From the NCBI RefSeq assembly GCF_001431625.1, contig NZ_LLXT01000111.1, positions 1 through 64,000 on the forward strand: 64,000 bases of DNA, read 5' to 3'. This document shows positions 63,001-64,000 of this stretch, piece by piece. The position numbers and the translations under genes are program-made. Numbering within the stretch: the first letter of the stretch is position 1; each line of letters opens with the position of its first letter. Source of the stretch: Stenotrophomonas geniculata ATCC 19374 = JCM 13324 (GTDB taxonomy: Bacteria > Pseudomonadota > Gammaproteobacteria > Xanthomonadales > Xanthomonadaceae). The notes beneath the pieces are model-generated. The model was not told where the DNA came from and ran no database searches. It worked only from the letters and a program-made list of their open reading frames with translations.

Positions 63001-63166
63001 CGATGGCGGGCTCTGGAAAGGGGGACGTTGCGATCATACGCACAGCCCCCTGCCAACGTTGCGTGCATGGCTGCAACAGTTCGTGGTGGGTCCACCGGTG
63101 GAAACAGGCTGTTGCAGCCATGAAGCCGGCCCTGTGTGACAATCGGGACAGGACAGGGGGTTCAGG

Positions 63167-64000
63167 ATGACGAGCGGTTGGCGCCGGTGGTGCCGAGGCA
63201 TCGCGGGAATGGGGCTGCTGCTGATGGCGTTCGCCACGGCGGCCACGGCCCTGGACATGGCGGAAACACCGCGCCTGCGCCGTTTCGGTGCCGCCGAAGG
63301 CATGCCCTCGCGCATGGTGCTGGCGTTGGCCGAGGACCGCCAGGGCCATATATGGGCTGCCACCGATGGTGGCCTGGTGCGCTATGACGGCGGCAGCCTG
63401 CGGGTCTGGGAACATGATCCGGAGCAGCCGGGATCGCTGCCCGGCAACGAGATCGAGACCCTGCTGGTCGATCCCCTGGATCGCGTCTGGGTCGGCATCA
63501 ATGGCAAGGGCGTGGCCCGGCTGGATGCTGACCGCGAGCACTTCAAGACCTTCGATGCGGTCAACGGCCCCTGCATGAGCCAGTTCTGGACGTTGGCCTA
63601 CGCCGAGGATGCACTGTGGATCGGCACCAGTGGCCATGGCGTCTGCCGTTTCGGTGAAGACGGCAGCCTGCGCTTCTTCGAGCATGATCCGGCCCGTCCT
63701 GGCGGGTTGCCCAGCAATACCATCTACAGCAGCCTGGTCGATGCGCAGGGGCGCCTGTGGATCGGCACCGAGGCGGGCATTGCGCGCTGGAACGGAACTG
63801 GATTCGAGGCTGTCGCGCCGCGCGAACTGGGGGCGCTGAGTGTGTTGCGCCTGAGCCGCGACCCCGATGGCTCGATCTGGGCCGGCAGCCAGAACGACGG
63901 CCTCTACCGTATCGACGCGCAGGACCGGGTCAGTCGTCCGCGCTGGACCGACAGTGCACGCCTGCGTTCGGCACTGGTGCTGGCCGATCGCCAGGGGGGG
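63167..64000 (+). CDS. Sensor protein with two-component propeller repeats (partial)
   Basis: 278 codons visible; the gene runs off the right edge. A signal peptide (about 1-30, ending ATALD) is followed by Reg_prop beta-propeller repeats (ALAEDRQGHIWAATDGGLVR, LLVDPLDRVWVGINGKGV, LVDAQGRLWIGTEAGIAR). Such periplasmic propellers usually precede a membrane segment and a GGDEF or histidine kinase output, which would lie outside the window. ATG at 63167 with AGGGGG ahead. Confidence 0.85.
   Translation, partial: MTSGWRRWCRGIAGMGLLLMAFATAATALDMAETPRLRRFGAAEGMPSRMVLALAEDRQGHIWAATDGGLVRYDGGSLRVWEHDPEQPGSLPGNEIETLLVDPLDRVWVGINGKGVARLDADREHFKTFDAVNGPCMSQFWTLAYAEDALWIGTSGHGVCRFGEDGSLRFFEHDPARPGGLPSNTIYSSLVDAQGRLWIGTEAGIARWNGTGFEAVAPRELGALSVLRLSRDPDGSIWAGSQNDGLYRIDAQDRVSRPRWTDSARLRSALVLADRQGG

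Noticed and set aside
1-64000. tRNA, rRNA, CRISPR arrays and transposases
   Set aside because: None recognised on either strand.

Overview
The window is GC-rich gammaproteobacterial chromosome that I read as Stenotrophomonas (S. maltophilia complex, Xanthomonadaceae). The reasons are the gene content (pilGHIJ-chpA chemosensory operon without pilK, a short NAD-binding homoserine dehydrogenase after metX-metB, an AlgP-like lysine-rich histone protein) and many short GTAG-headed palindromes between genes that look like the SMAG family of REP elements described in S. maltophilia. I saw no phage, transposase, CRISPR, rRNA or tRNA.

Layout. 0.1-2.0 kb: a TonB-like protein and glutathione synthase on the minus strand. 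2.2-14.2 kb: the type IV pilus chemosensory operon pilG-pilH-pilI-pilJ-chpA-chpB-chpC. chpA is a 2230-residue multi-Hpt hybrid kinase. chpB is a CheB-like protein that has lost its catalytic Ser and Asp. 14.4-19.6 kb: rsmE and bioA (minus), then nudE-cysQ-mazG-ynfA and a DUF962 gene (plus). 19.6-24.1 kb: SPFH/NfeD pair, gcvT, gcvH, a 775-base regulatory stretch and the histone-like gene. 24.2-30.4 kb: LysR/SDR divergent pair, a serine beta-lactamase-type hydrolase, an MFS/NTT-like transporter and small membrane proteins. 30.5-34.6 kb: a TetR-controlled operon of alpha/beta hydrolase, fadE, a hotdog protein and a small membrane protein, with paired operators in the divergent promoter.

34.7-45.4 kb is the accessory-looking part, with less GC-rich genes. 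It has a plus-strand pair (ATP-grasp-like ligase with 2OG-Fe(II) oxygenase) converging on a minus-strand operon (methyltransferase, TPR/O-GlcNAc-transferase-like glycosyltransferase, TPR/2OG-oxygenase, GNAT acetyltransferase). This lies next to a TonB-dependent receptor and a small outer-membrane barrel with the same C-terminal strand. I infer an uncharacterised modification, biosynthesis or uptake system.

45.5-64 kb: hslO, mtgA, a GT2 glycosyltransferase with a CBS protein, a repeat-filled gap with a 26-bp inverted repeat, AsmA family, hemolysin III family, prfC, an M23 peptidase, then a SAM-I riboswitch in front of the methionine operon metX-metB-hom. After these come an alpha/beta hydrolase, sdaA, a glutaredoxin-like gene, a yceI-cytochrome b561-yceI operon, and the start of a beta-propeller sensor gene that runs off the window.
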